The notes under the pieces were generated by a model, which searched no databases, had not been told where the DNA came from, and saw nothing but the letters and a program-made list of their open reading frames with translations. DNA of 64,000 nucleotides from an uncultured Sediminibacterium sp. (lineage in GTDB: Bacteria; Bacteroidota; Bacteroidia; Chitinophagales; Chitinophagaceae): assembly GCF_946481145.1 (NCBI RefSeq), contig NZ_CAMLMJ010000001.1, positions 248,001 through 312,000 of the forward strand. Reading direction: 5' to 3'. Numbering within the stretch: the stretch's first letter is position 1; each line of letters begins with the position of its first letter. Below, piece by piece: positions 34,985 through 42,800 of this stretch. The translations under genes were made by a program, and so were the position numbers.

Positions 34985-35077
34985 TACCCCCGCCCGACCC
35001 TATGGAAAGGCATCGAAACGACCTGAAAAATTAAACAATTTTTTGTCTTTCCATAGGGTCGGGTGGGGGGTATGGGG
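34985..35077. repeat. Long inverted repeat with G-quadruplex motif
   Basis: A 25-base left arm (34985-35009, TACCCCC...GGAAAG) pairs with 35047-35072 with one extra base. The loop contains a smaller AAAAATT/AATTTTT hairpin. The right arm holds GGGTCGGGTGGGGGGTATGG (35056-35075) plus GG, a G3-N2-G3-N1-G6-N3-G4 motif able to form a quadruplex. There is no T-run on either strand, so it is not an ordinary terminator, though it sits between convergent genes. Confidence 0.8.
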
Positions 35078-35245
35078 TCCTAAAAAAAAATTGGAGTTAT
35101 ATGCGGGTGGACCTTGTGCTTTGAAAGATGGGGGGTATAATCATCAGTTGGGGATTGAGGGCAATAATTCGTTTCGTGTCTGGTCCTAAAAAATCGATCC
35201 ACTCAATGCAAGCCCAGACCCCCTTGCCCACCTGAACAAGTAAAG

Positions 35246-36172
35246 TCATATTTTATTAACAAGCGAGTTTTGATACATTTCGCCAGCATATATACTGTGT
35301 TGAAATGCATCACATATAAATTCATTGAATATCTGCTCTGATTTTCTAATAATGATTTCATTTACCATAGGTAAGCCTGCTTTTTTATGTAAGGTTTTTA
35401 GTTTGCGTTTGGTATTGTATCTTTTACAACTTCTTCCTGAATCGCCAGTTTTACCCCATTGATAGCCATTCATGCATTTATTCACAAAGATTTGTTCACG
35501 GTTTATCTCTTCGGTAATTAATTCAGGGTTAACAGTGGTTAAATTCCCCATACATTTAATAAAGTATTGAAAACAATTCTTGATTGTAGTTTCATTTAGT
35601 AAACTGTCGAGTGTTGTTACTCTTAATTTTCTTAATTGGTAAGATTTTTTCATTTTAATCTCAATTCTGGCAAGCAATTCATCGTCACCGATATGTCTTC
35701 CTTTGTCGTAAATTTTTATTTGAATATAACTACTTGAGATTGCAATTTCGTCACCTCTACCTAAATGATAATTTCTCTTATAATCCATAGTCCTGCAGCC
35801 GATAATGCTATGAATAAAAAAATCTGTATTAATATTCGGATAGTTAAATCCTATTTCGAGATTTATTATTAAAGAAGCGGAAGGGTCAATCAAATAATAA
35901 GAGGATAGAAATTCGATTGTTTTTTTGATTTCAGTGAGTGAAATATTTTGGCCTCGCTTATTTCTCTTCAAAAGTTCGTTGAAACTGAAATTGTATTCGA
36001 TATGATATCTGTAAATTTTTATCTCCAATCCATTTGACGGATCTTTAAATAATCTTGGATACAAACAATTTGGAAATTTCTTCGGGCAGAATGGGCCGAA
36101 AATAAATCGACTTTCCAAATCTGATGTAATAGATCCAATTATTGGCTGAATGAGCTTCACAAAATCGACCAT
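35246..36172 (-). CDS. Putative Rep-like protein of the island
   Basis: 308 residues. The order SASLIINLEIGFNYP, then SYIQIKIYDKGRHIGDDELLARIEIKMKKSYQL, then VTTLDSLLNE resembles the rolling-circle replication initiators of small Bacteroidota plasmids and phages (a strand-rich core with a Tyr before DKG), though I cannot confirm an HUH pair. A basic Cys-containing C-terminus (GRSCKRYNTKRKLKTLHKKAG) suits DNA binding. It starts 2 bp after the excisionase-like gene, and its 3' end faces the inverted repeat, a possible origin. It may replicate the excised circle. Confidence 0.45.
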   Translation of the reverse strand: MVDFVKLIQPIIGSITSDLESRFIFGPFCPKKFPNCLYPRLFKDPSNGLEIKIYRYHIEYNFSFNELLKRNKRGQNISLTEIKKTIEFLSSYYLIDPSASLIINLEIGFNYPNINTDFFIHSIIGCRTMDYKRNYHLGRGDEIAISSSYIQIKIYDKGRHIGDDELLARIEIKMKKSYQLRKLRVTTLDSLLNETTIKNCFQYFIKCMGNLTTVNPELITEEINREQIFVNKCMNGYQWGKTGDSGRSCKRYNTKRKLKTLHKKAGLPMVNEIIIRKSEQIFNEFICDAFQHSIYAGEMYQNSLVNKI

Positions 36173-36174
36173 GG

Positions 36175-36456
36175 CTAATTTTCATGCTGTTGATTTTTTA
36201 TCCATCTTGTCAACTCTCCGCGATAAAAGATCAATTTTTTACTCCCAAGTGGTTTATGGAAAGGAATTGTTTTTTGTGAAGTGTGTGTATAAATCGCGGA
36301 CCGACTCAACCCTGTCATTTGCATTGCCATTTCAATTCCTCCAACTTCAGCGACATATTCTTGTGTTTGTTTGGTCAGCAACTTTTCTCCAATAGCATTG
36401 ACTTGCTCAGTAAGCATATCAAGTTTTGCTTCTAAAGTTTCAAATGGATTGTTCAT
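36175..36456 (-). CDS. Excisionase-like HTH protein
   Basis: The ATG at 36456 (MNNPFETLEAKLDMLTEQ) is preferred to a GTG at 36474. 93 residues: a short coiled N-terminus, then a MerR/Xis-type winged HTH (GGIEMAMQMTGLSRSAIYTHTSQKTIPFHKPLGSKKLIFYRGEL). Such proteins direct the integrase to excise the element. It lies 252 bp inside attR and heads an operon with the Rep-like gene. Confidence 0.85.
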   Translation of the reverse strand: MNNPFETLEAKLDMLTEQVNAIGEKLLTKQTQEYVAEVGGIEMAMQMTGLSRSAIYTHTSQKTIPFHKPLGSKKLIFYRGELTRWIKNQQHEN

Positions 36457-36636
36457 TATTAACGATTGTTGCACAAACCTATATTCAACTTCTGGAAAAA
36501 GGAAGCGACACCAATGGGCTTTTACTATTTAGTAAATTCAAGAAATATCAACAATGAAGAATAACCTATTTGGCCGCCGTCATTCGATAAGATGCAAATA
36601 TTTGCAGTTAATGGTTAAGAATGCTTTGCAGAAGAG

Positions 36637-36661
36637 TTATAGTGCAAATTTGTGTGCAAAT
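36637..36661 (+). promoter_or_regulatory. Putative integrase arm-type sites, right
   Basis: TTATAGTGCAAATT-TGT-GTGCAAAT: two GTGCAAAT direct repeats, 47 bp inside the attR core. The first 14 bases are identical to the left site at 21475. Confidence 0.6.
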
Positions 36662-36698
36662 AAAAAAGCAGCTATGAGACAGATCTTCATAACTGCTT
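36662..36698 (-). terminator. Rho-independent terminator of the tRNA gene
   Basis: On the minus strand AAGCAGTTATGA and TCATAGCTGCTT form a 12-bp stem (one G-U) followed by six Ts. It lies inside the island, so the element supplies both a new tRNA 3' end and a new terminator. Confidence 0.85.
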
Positions 36699-36707
36699 GA
36701 TATTCAC

Positions 36708-36755
36708 GTGGGCCCACCTGGGCTTGAACCAGGGACCCCCTGATTATGAGTCAGG
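36708..36755. repeat. attR core: 48-bp direct repeat within the tRNA gene
   Basis: Identical to 21305-21352. It covers the tRNA from the anticodon stem through the 3' end and ends where the D-side of the tRNA begins. Confidence 0.92.
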
Positions 36756-36782
36756 TGCTCTAACCAGCTGAGCTATAGGCCC
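36709..36782 (-). tRNA. tRNA with CAU anticodon (Met or lysidine-type Ile2)
   Basis: 74 nt on the minus strand: acceptor GGGCCTA/TGGGCCC (one G-U), D arm AGCTCAGCTGGTTAGAGC, anticodon stem CCTGA/TCAGG with loop CTCATAA (CAU at 36746-36748), T arm CCTGG-TTCAAGC-CCAGG, discriminator A, no encoded CCA. Elongator Met and minor Ile tRNAs both have CAU. The GGGCC acceptor leans to Ile2, but I cannot decide. Confidence 0.95.
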
Positions 36783-36836
36783 GAAAACAACGAATGTTGT
36801 TTTCAAAATGGTTATGCCTACAAAACACTTTTAAAA

Positions 36837-36873
36837 GTGCTCTTACTCCGCCTTAGGCGGAAGCTATAGGCCC
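36837..36873 (-). pseudogene. Degenerate tRNA 5' half
   Basis: On the minus strand GGGCCTATAGCT (36862-36873) is identical to the first 12 bases of the intact tRNA, then TCCGCCTAAGGCGGAG replaces the D loop, then TAAGAGCAC, close to TTAGAGCAC of the tRNA. It stops there. Probably a broken copy lying 55 bp upstream of the working gene. Confidence 0.4.
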
Positions 36874-37306
36874 AGAGTAACCATTTCAGGTTGCTCGTGG
36901 GCGGCAAAAATAGTGAATTACAACTAATATCTGAAAGCTAATTAGACTTTACTAATGGCGATCATTTTCTTTTATTATCTATCCAAAACCTCCTACTCAA
37001 AAACAAAAAACACTTTTCGGCCAGTCTGTCAGAAAATAACACTTCCCGGCTTTAATGGTAGTTTTCAGGGGTTTTCTCCTAGGGCATTTACACACCATCA
37101 ACACATCATCTACACAGTTTAACACTGTTTTTGTGTTGAGGGCTGTTTTCTATATGATAGAAAAGTGCAGTTGTAGCGAAGATAATTCGGGCAATATTGA
37201 AGGTAAATAGGGCCTGCGGGGTGACTGATAGGTGGAAGGAAAAGTGAGGTAAGGAATCTGCCGCTAATTAAAACATATCCATAGAGCATACCCAGGTAGG
37301 CCCACA

Positions 37307-37335
37307 AAGCGAAGATGAAAGTCTTCGCTTTTTTT
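37307..37335 (+). terminator. Rho-independent terminator with no obvious gene
   Basis: GCGAAGA-TGAAAG-TCTTCGC followed by TTTTTTT on the plus strand. There is no plus-strand coding gene in the preceding 2 kb. The same stem recurs inverted at 38849-38886. Confidence 0.75.
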
Positions 37336-37380
37336 GTGTCAGGCGAGTTCGCCGTGTAAATTATTGGCTCGCCTCTGTGT

Positions 37381-37414
37381 AACTTTTGGAAAGTTTCGGA
37401 ACTTTCCAAAAGTT
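37381..37414. repeat. Perfect 15-bp hairpin with TCGG loop
   Basis: AACTTTTGGAAAGTT, TCGG, AACTTTCCAAAAGTT. It lies about 160 bp beyond the Fic gene's 3' end. No T-run on the minus side. A likely transcript-end structure. Confidence 0.6.
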
Positions 37415-37575
37415 GATCACCGCATTTTAACCCATGGCCCGTCCCGGCCGAAGTCGGGATGGGTCATCAAGCCTATAGCCCATATGCCATGACCCATAAG
37501 CTATAAGCGATATACCAGTTCCCCTTCACCCCTTGATTCGCATTATTAGCTAATGCCCAACTGAACCCTTTTTAC

Positions 37576-38682
37576 CTATCCAAAGTTTTCACTCAATACA
37601 TAGCTGGTGCTTCTACCGCCAGCATCTTCTTTTACAAGAACTCCTTTATCCATCAAATCCTGAACATCCCGCAAGGCTGTATCTGTAGAACATTTTGCAA
37701 TATTTGCCCATTTCGATGTATTCAATTTTCCATCAAAACCATCCAGTAGTTTATTTAGCATTAAACGCTGGCGACTATTAATTTCCATACCGCCTACAGC
37801 ATCCCAAAACTGTGTTTTGCGATTCGCCTCTTTTAATGTAGTTTCTATCTTATCAAATGCCCTGATTAAACATCCGAGAAACCATTCAAGCCATGCTGTA
37901 ATATCGGGTGTACCTTTCTGTGTTTGTTCCAGCATATTATAGTAATCATTGCGTTCGATGCGAATTTGCGCCGACATGCTATAGAACCTCTGCGATGTTT
38001 TATCCGCCCTCGCAAGTTGCATGTCAGCTATGGCTCTGGCAATACGTCCGTTACCATCCTCAAAAGGGTGAATGGTTACAAACCATAAATGTGCGATAGC
38101 TGATTTTAAAACTGGATCAAGATCAGCTTCATTATTGAACCATTCAAGAAAAATATTCATTTCATTTGACAGCCTCGATGCTTGCGGTGCTTCAAAATGA
38201 ACCTTCTCTTTGCCAATAGCTCCTGACACTACCCGCATAGGGCCGTTTTGTCCCGTACGCCACGCACCGATAGTGATTTTATGGATACTGCTGCGACCGG
38301 TGGGGAAAAGAGCTGCCTGCCAGCCATATAAACGCTCATGAGTAAGTGGTTGCTCAAAATGCTGTGTTGCATCCAGCATCATTTCAACAACCCCCTCTAC
38401 ATGGCGATCAGAAGGAACCAGTCCGCTGATATCCATACCCAGGCGGCGTGCAATGGATGACCGAACCTGTTCGATATCCAGGTTTTCACCCTCGATCTCA
38501 CTGGATTTAACTACTTCCTGCGTAAGATTTTCTAAACTGGCTTCTGACTGAACGGAAAAACCCAGCGCTTCCATTCTGCCGAGCATTTTGCCCTGCTTGT
38601 GACGTGTTTCTGCCAGTAATTTCGTCAGTCTTTCACTGTTCCAGGTAAAATGTGGCCAATCAGGATGTTCATGGATATACAT
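37576..38682 (-). CDS. Fic-domain protein with DUF4172 N-terminus
   Basis: 368 residues. DUF4172 start (HPDWPHFTWNSERLTKLLAE), inhibitory-helix motif SSEIEGE (about 60), Fic motif HPFEDGNGRIAR (about 204) and a C-terminal winged-HTH-like part (INSRQRLMLNKLLDGF, then WANIAKCSTDTALRDVQDLMDKGVL). All catalytic residues are present, so it can transfer AMP or a similar group to a target protein, restrained by its own helix. Single gene, flanked by inverted copies of a GCGAAGA hairpin. Different from the Fic lost next to mobile mystery protein A. Confidence 0.93.
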   Translation of the reverse strand: MYIHEHPDWPHFTWNSERLTKLLAETRHKQGKMLGRMEALGFSVQSEASLENLTQEVVKSSEIEGENLDIEQVRSSIARRLGMDISGLVPSDRHVEGVVEMMLDATQHFEQPLTHERLYGWQAALFPTGRSSIHKITIGAWRTGQNGPMRVVSGAIGKEKVHFEAPQASRLSNEMNIFLEWFNNEADLDPVLKSAIAHLWFVTIHPFEDGNGRIARAIADMQLARADKTSQRFYSMSAQIRIERNDYYNMLEQTQKGTPDITAWLEWFLGCLIRAFDKIETTLKEANRKTQFWDAVGGMEINSRQRLMLNKLLDGFDGKLNTSKWANIAKCSTDTALRDVQDLMDKGVLVKEDAGGRSTSYVLSENFG

Positions 38683-38848
38683 TATTTCCCGCTTTTATGC
38701 GGTAAATATAACACTTATTCCCCGCACAGGCAAGCATATTCGCCGCAAGAATACGGCGATTAAACTAACTAATAACCGCATCGCCTTTCGCCTTTATTTC
38801 GATTAAACACGGGTATTCCGACCGCTGATCAGCGCATATTGTAGCGTT

Positions 38849-38886
38849 CTACAAAAAAGCGAAGACATTCATCTTCGCCTTTTGTA
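38849..38886 (-). terminator. Rho-independent terminator of the PhnA-type gene
   Basis: On the minus strand GCGAAGA-TGAATG-TCTTCGC followed by TTTTTT, inside an outer CTACAAAA/TTTTGTAG stem. It lies about 105 bp after the leftward PhnA-type gene. Confidence 0.75.
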
Positions 38887-38935
38887 GTCAATTGTTCTAT
38901 AAAAATTTTCGATATAAGAACTACTATTAAAAAAT

Positions 38936-38982
38936 AATCTGTGAATCTGTGGCTTATTATTCTAGCCACAGATTCACAGATT
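38936..38982. repeat. Palindrome of the ATCTGTGGCT family
   Basis: AATCTGTGAATCTGTGGCT and its exact complement (19 bp) around a 9-base loop, just after the PhnA-type stop. A relative is at 63207-63252. Confidence 0.8.
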
Positions 38983-38990
38983 AAGAGTAA

Positions 38991-39572
38991 TTAGGCTTGT
39001 TTTTTTACATATTTAGTCAATATCACAATCATCTGGTTTTCAATCTTACCCTCAATCTGCTCTATATTATCCCTTACCAAACGGATATTCTTTACCACCG
39101 TTCCCTGGCGGGCCGTAAAACTGGTGCCTTTTACATCGAGGTTTTTTACCAGTACCACCGTATCGCCTTCCTGTAAAAAATTGCCAAAAGCATCCGTATG
39201 TAATGCAGCTTCCCCATCCAGTTCATGATCGCCCAGCGCCTTGGCCCAGGCAAGGGTTTCTTCGTCGAGGTACAGCATATCCAATTGATCTACCGCCCAG
39301 CTTTCTTTACGTAACCTGTTCAACATGCGCCAGGCCATTACCTGTACCCCCGGCACTTCACTCCACATTGTTTCAGTTAGTTTCTTCCAATGGTTGTAAT
39401 CCAATGGCTCTTTTTTTTCTGCCTGCGCCTCACATTTGGCACAGATCATCACGGTGTTTTCTGGATAAGCATGGTCCTGCGGCGGCACTTTATACATTTG
39501 AAGTTTTTCATTCGCCCCGCATAACTCACAGGCTTGTCCTGCTCTTTGCTGTAAAATTTCTTCCAGTTTCAT
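38991..39572 (-). CDS. PhnA/YjdM-type zinc-ribbon protein
   Basis: 193 residues. N-terminal zinc ribbon CELCG (15-19) and CAKCE (about 44-48), and a C-terminal PhnA domain (HTDAFGNFLQEGDTVVLVKNLDVKGTSFTARQGTVVKNIRLVRDNIEQIEGKI, about 125-190). The family was named after the phosphonate gene cluster, but no role in phosphonate breakdown has been shown. Monocistronic, with its own terminator. Cytoplasmic. Confidence 0.9.
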   Translation of the reverse strand: MKLEEILQQRAGQACELCGANEKLQMYKVPPQDHAYPENTVMICAKCEAQAEKKEPLDYNHWKKLTETMWSEVPGVQVMAWRMLNRLRKESWAVDQLDMLYLDEETLAWAKALGDHELDGEAALHTDAFGNFLQEGDTVVLVKNLDVKGTSFTARQGTVVKNIRLVRDNIEQIEGKIENQMIVILTKYVKKQA

Positions 39573-39600
39573 TTTTAAGGATTAAGGCGGAAAGGTAAAG

Positions 39601-39722
39601 AAACAGATGAATAGAAGAACAGAGGAATATCGAATGTCCAATATCCAATGTCGAAGTGGTATGCTGCTGGTAGCAGTATATCACTTCGACATTGGATATT
39701 CTTCTGTTCCTCTGTTCTTCTG
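39601..39722. repeat. 122-bp long palindrome with word repeats
   Basis: The inner stem AATATCCAATGTCGAAGTG (from about 39640) pairs with CACTTCGACATTGGATATT (to about 39700). The outer arms AGAAGAACAGAGGAA and TTCCTCTGTTCTTCT are also complementary. It lies between leftward genes, next to the terminator of the giant gene. Confidence 0.85.
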
Positions 39723-39760
39723 TTAAAAAAAGACCCGCCTTTTACAAGACGGGTCTTTGG
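39723..39760 (-). terminator. Rho-independent terminator of the giant gene
   Basis: On the minus strand AAAGACCCGTCTT and AAGGCGGGTCTTT form a stem with one mismatch, followed by seven Ts. It lies about 60 bp after the stop of the 3360-aa gene. Confidence 0.85.
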
Positions 39761-39819
39761 GTTATTCAGCAGGGGGTAATTTAAGTGCAACTCGTTTTTA
39801 ATCCCCCCGGACTATGTAC

Positions 39820-42800
39820 TTATCGCACTTTTATTAGCTGAATAGTTTTTCTGCGATTACCCTGCACAAACTCGGCGAAGTAATTGCCAGCATTATAATT
39901 GTGTCCTACCTGTATAGTGCTGTTCGATCCGATCTGAGTACGGCTCTCTACCACTCTGCCTGATGCATCTACCATTCTCATGGTTACCGGTGCATCATAC
40001 TTGCTTTCCAGCTTGATGGTAAAGAATGTTCTGGTCGGGTTCGGCATCACTACCACTTTCAACTCTTCTTCAGATTTGCTTGCAGCCTGCAGCTTGAGGC
40101 TTGAAGATTCTTCCGTAACAGTTGCTTTGTTGTTGCTCGATACTACTGCATCTACCGGTGCAGAACCTGCACCACAACTAAAGCTGTTCCAGATTACGTT
40201 TTTGCCCTCGCTTTCTACTTCTTCTGCAATGAAGAGACCAGTCATGTAAACATCATCGCGACAATCTTTGTCTCCATGTCCGCGGTGGTCGCAGTCGTGG
40301 TGACCATGTCCTCTGTGACGGCAGCTGTTAGCACTATGTGGTCTGTGATCACACTTGTCATCACCATAATTACCACCAGTTACTTTCAGTTTACCATCAG
40401 GTAAGATGATGTTGGCTGTTATCCTGGTATCATCACCCTTCACATGGAATTTCTCTTCATCTCTTCTGTTATCGGCCATGTAGAAAGTTACCTGGTAGGC
40501 TTCCGGATTCACAATTACATCGCTGCCAATTGTTACCTTCTTGCTCACCCTGATACTAGTATTTGGTGCAAATCTGATATAGCTGTATCCGCCGTTCTTA
40601 GGTCCTTTTTCAATTTGTATTTCAGCTACATCAATGGTGGTTGAAGTAAAGCGTACGCTTGCGCCTTCTTCCAGTTTAATTTTGCCAAACACCGTACCCG
40701 TTAAGGTTACATTCGATCCTTTCTTCAGGGTTACTTCATCATAGTTACCACTTACCGTTGCAGTAACATTTGAGTTGATGGTTTTATCCTGCAGGTATCT
40801 TGTATTACTTACATTATACTGCATCGTTGGCAGGGTTACACTTGCAACACCATAGATCTTACTGTTGATGGTTACACCTTTATCAGTATCGATTCTTGGT
40901 GCTTTTACAAAGCTTCCCGCGCCTGTTACTGAACTGTATTTCTCAAACTCTGCCTCTCCTCTGCTGCTCATTACACCTACACTTCCGCTTTCTACCTTAT
41001 CGTACTGACCGAGTTTTACTTCTTTCGTAGCTAAGATGGTATAGCTGCTCACCAGTGTTTGTTTCTGGTAGTTATAGGTAGCAGGCAGTTCACTTCTGCA
41101 ACCATTTGCATCAGTTGTGTATACGCTGTATACTCCATCTGCATCTGTTAAGCCAAGGCTTAACTGTTGGGTAGTTGCTTTGGTGTTGTTGCCGAACATC
41201 CACTGGTAGGTGAATGGTCCGCTGAGGGTGCTGTTGGCAGTTAATGTAAACTGGTTACAGAATGCATCTGCTGTTGGCGCCGCAATGCTGGCTACCGGTA
41301 GCGGGTTGATGGTTACCGTAAAGCTGCATGTGCTTACATTACCATGAATGTCTGTAACAGTATAGGTTACTGTTGATGTTCCGATCGCAAAGCTTCCGCT
41401 TGCATTCGTACCATTACCTGTTCTGTTGGTTGCACCAGTTACAGTATAAGTAGTGCTTGCAATACCACAGTTGTCTGACTGGTTAAGGACAGGAACTGTG
41501 TATTGTGTATTTCCACCAGTGTTGGCACAGAATACCTGATTTGCTGCACAAGCGATTACTGGTTTTTCATTGTCAGTCACCACAATGGTTTGTGTTGCTG
41601 TTTTAACATTACCATTTACGTCTCTTACAGTCCAGGTAATGATGGTTGTTCCTACAGGATAATCTTCTGTCAACAGTTTATTATCGCTGCGAACACCCAT
41701 TACTGTTGCCACACCACAGTTGTCAGCGGTTTCAGGTAGACTGATCGCTACGGTTGCTCCACACTTACCGGCATCATTATTCACGCTGATGTTATTTACC
41801 GTTATGGTTGGGTTCTCATTGTCTATCACCACCACCTCCTGTGTGGCTGTATCGGTAACATTACCGTGGATATCTGTAACTGTCCAGCGAACAATGGTTG
41901 TACCCACTGGGAACAATGCTGGTGCATTATTCGTTACCGTTGCCACTCCGCAGTTATCGCTGGTTACAGGTGTACCCAGGTTAACACTAGCTGTGCATAA
42001 GCCTGGTGTATTTACCACGCTTACCATGGCTGGTGCTGTTATGCTTGGTTTTTCATTATCTGTTACTACAATGGTTTGTACCGCTGTTTTAATATTTCCG
42101 TGTATATCGGTAACTGTCCAGGTAATGGTTGTTGTACCTACAGGGTAAGTTGCGGTTAACGGTTGGTTATCGCTACGTACACCAACTACCGATGACACAC
42201 CACAGTTGTCTGCTGTTTCCGGCTGATCTACGGTTACAGTTGCAAAACATTTAGTAGCATCGTTGTTAACACTGATATTACTTACAGTGATGGTCGGATT
42301 CTCATTATCGATCACCACTACTTCTTGTGTAGCCGTATCTGTTACATTACCATGTATGTCGGTAACTGTCCAGCGAACGATGGTAGTACCTACAGGGAAC
42401 AATGCTGGTGCATTATTGGTTACTGATGCCACACCACAGTTGTCACTGGTTTCAGGTGTACCCAGGTTTACTGCTGCCATACATGAGCCAGGTGTATTCA
42501 CTACGCTCACCATGGCCGGTGCTGTAATAGATGGTTTGATATCATCTACCACAGTTACTACTGCAGTTGCTGTTGATACATTACCATTTACATCTGTAAC
42601 AGTTAGTATCACATTGTTTGTTCCAACATTGTTGCAACCGAAACTGGTTTTGCTTAAGCTGATAGATGCAATACCACAGTTGTCGCTTGATCCGTTATTG
42701 ATCAGCGCCGCAGTTACGCTTGCTGCACCATTCGCATCAAGGTTCACTACCAGGTTTTGTGCAATAGCTATTGGCGGTGTGATATCTGAAACAATCACAT

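Larger units (their letters stand above)
21305..36755. mobile_element. 15.45-kb tRNA-integrated defence island
   Basis: Bounded by identical 48-bp repeats, the right one restoring a functional tRNA gene. A tyrosine recombinase lies 157 bp inside the left end. An excisionase-like gene and a possible Rep gene lie at the right end. Matching GTGCAAAT double repeats near both ends look like integrase arm sites. The cargo is a type I restriction-modification operon with three extra genes, a PLD nuclease, and a two-gene unit of unknown role. No conjugation or capsid genes, so it resembles a small integrative or satellite element that depends on a helper for transfer (inference). Confidence 0.9.
36874..37575. 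other. 700-bp region without a clear gene
   Basis: The frame 37119-37409 (minus) has no family features. The region ends in a plus-strand terminator (37307-37335), a perfect 15-bp hairpin (37381-37414) and an imperfect CCCG-rich hairpin near 37430-37465. A small RNA ending at the terminator is possible. Confidence 0.4.

Noticed and set aside
34985..35077. Simple bidirectional terminator
   Set aside because: Strong stem but no T-run on either side. The G-rich arm and neighbouring Rep-like gene make another role more likely, though not proven.
37119..37409. 96-aa open frame near the tRNA region
   Set aside because: Composition unlike neighbouring proteins. The strand is opposite to a T-run terminator and there is no recognisable domain.
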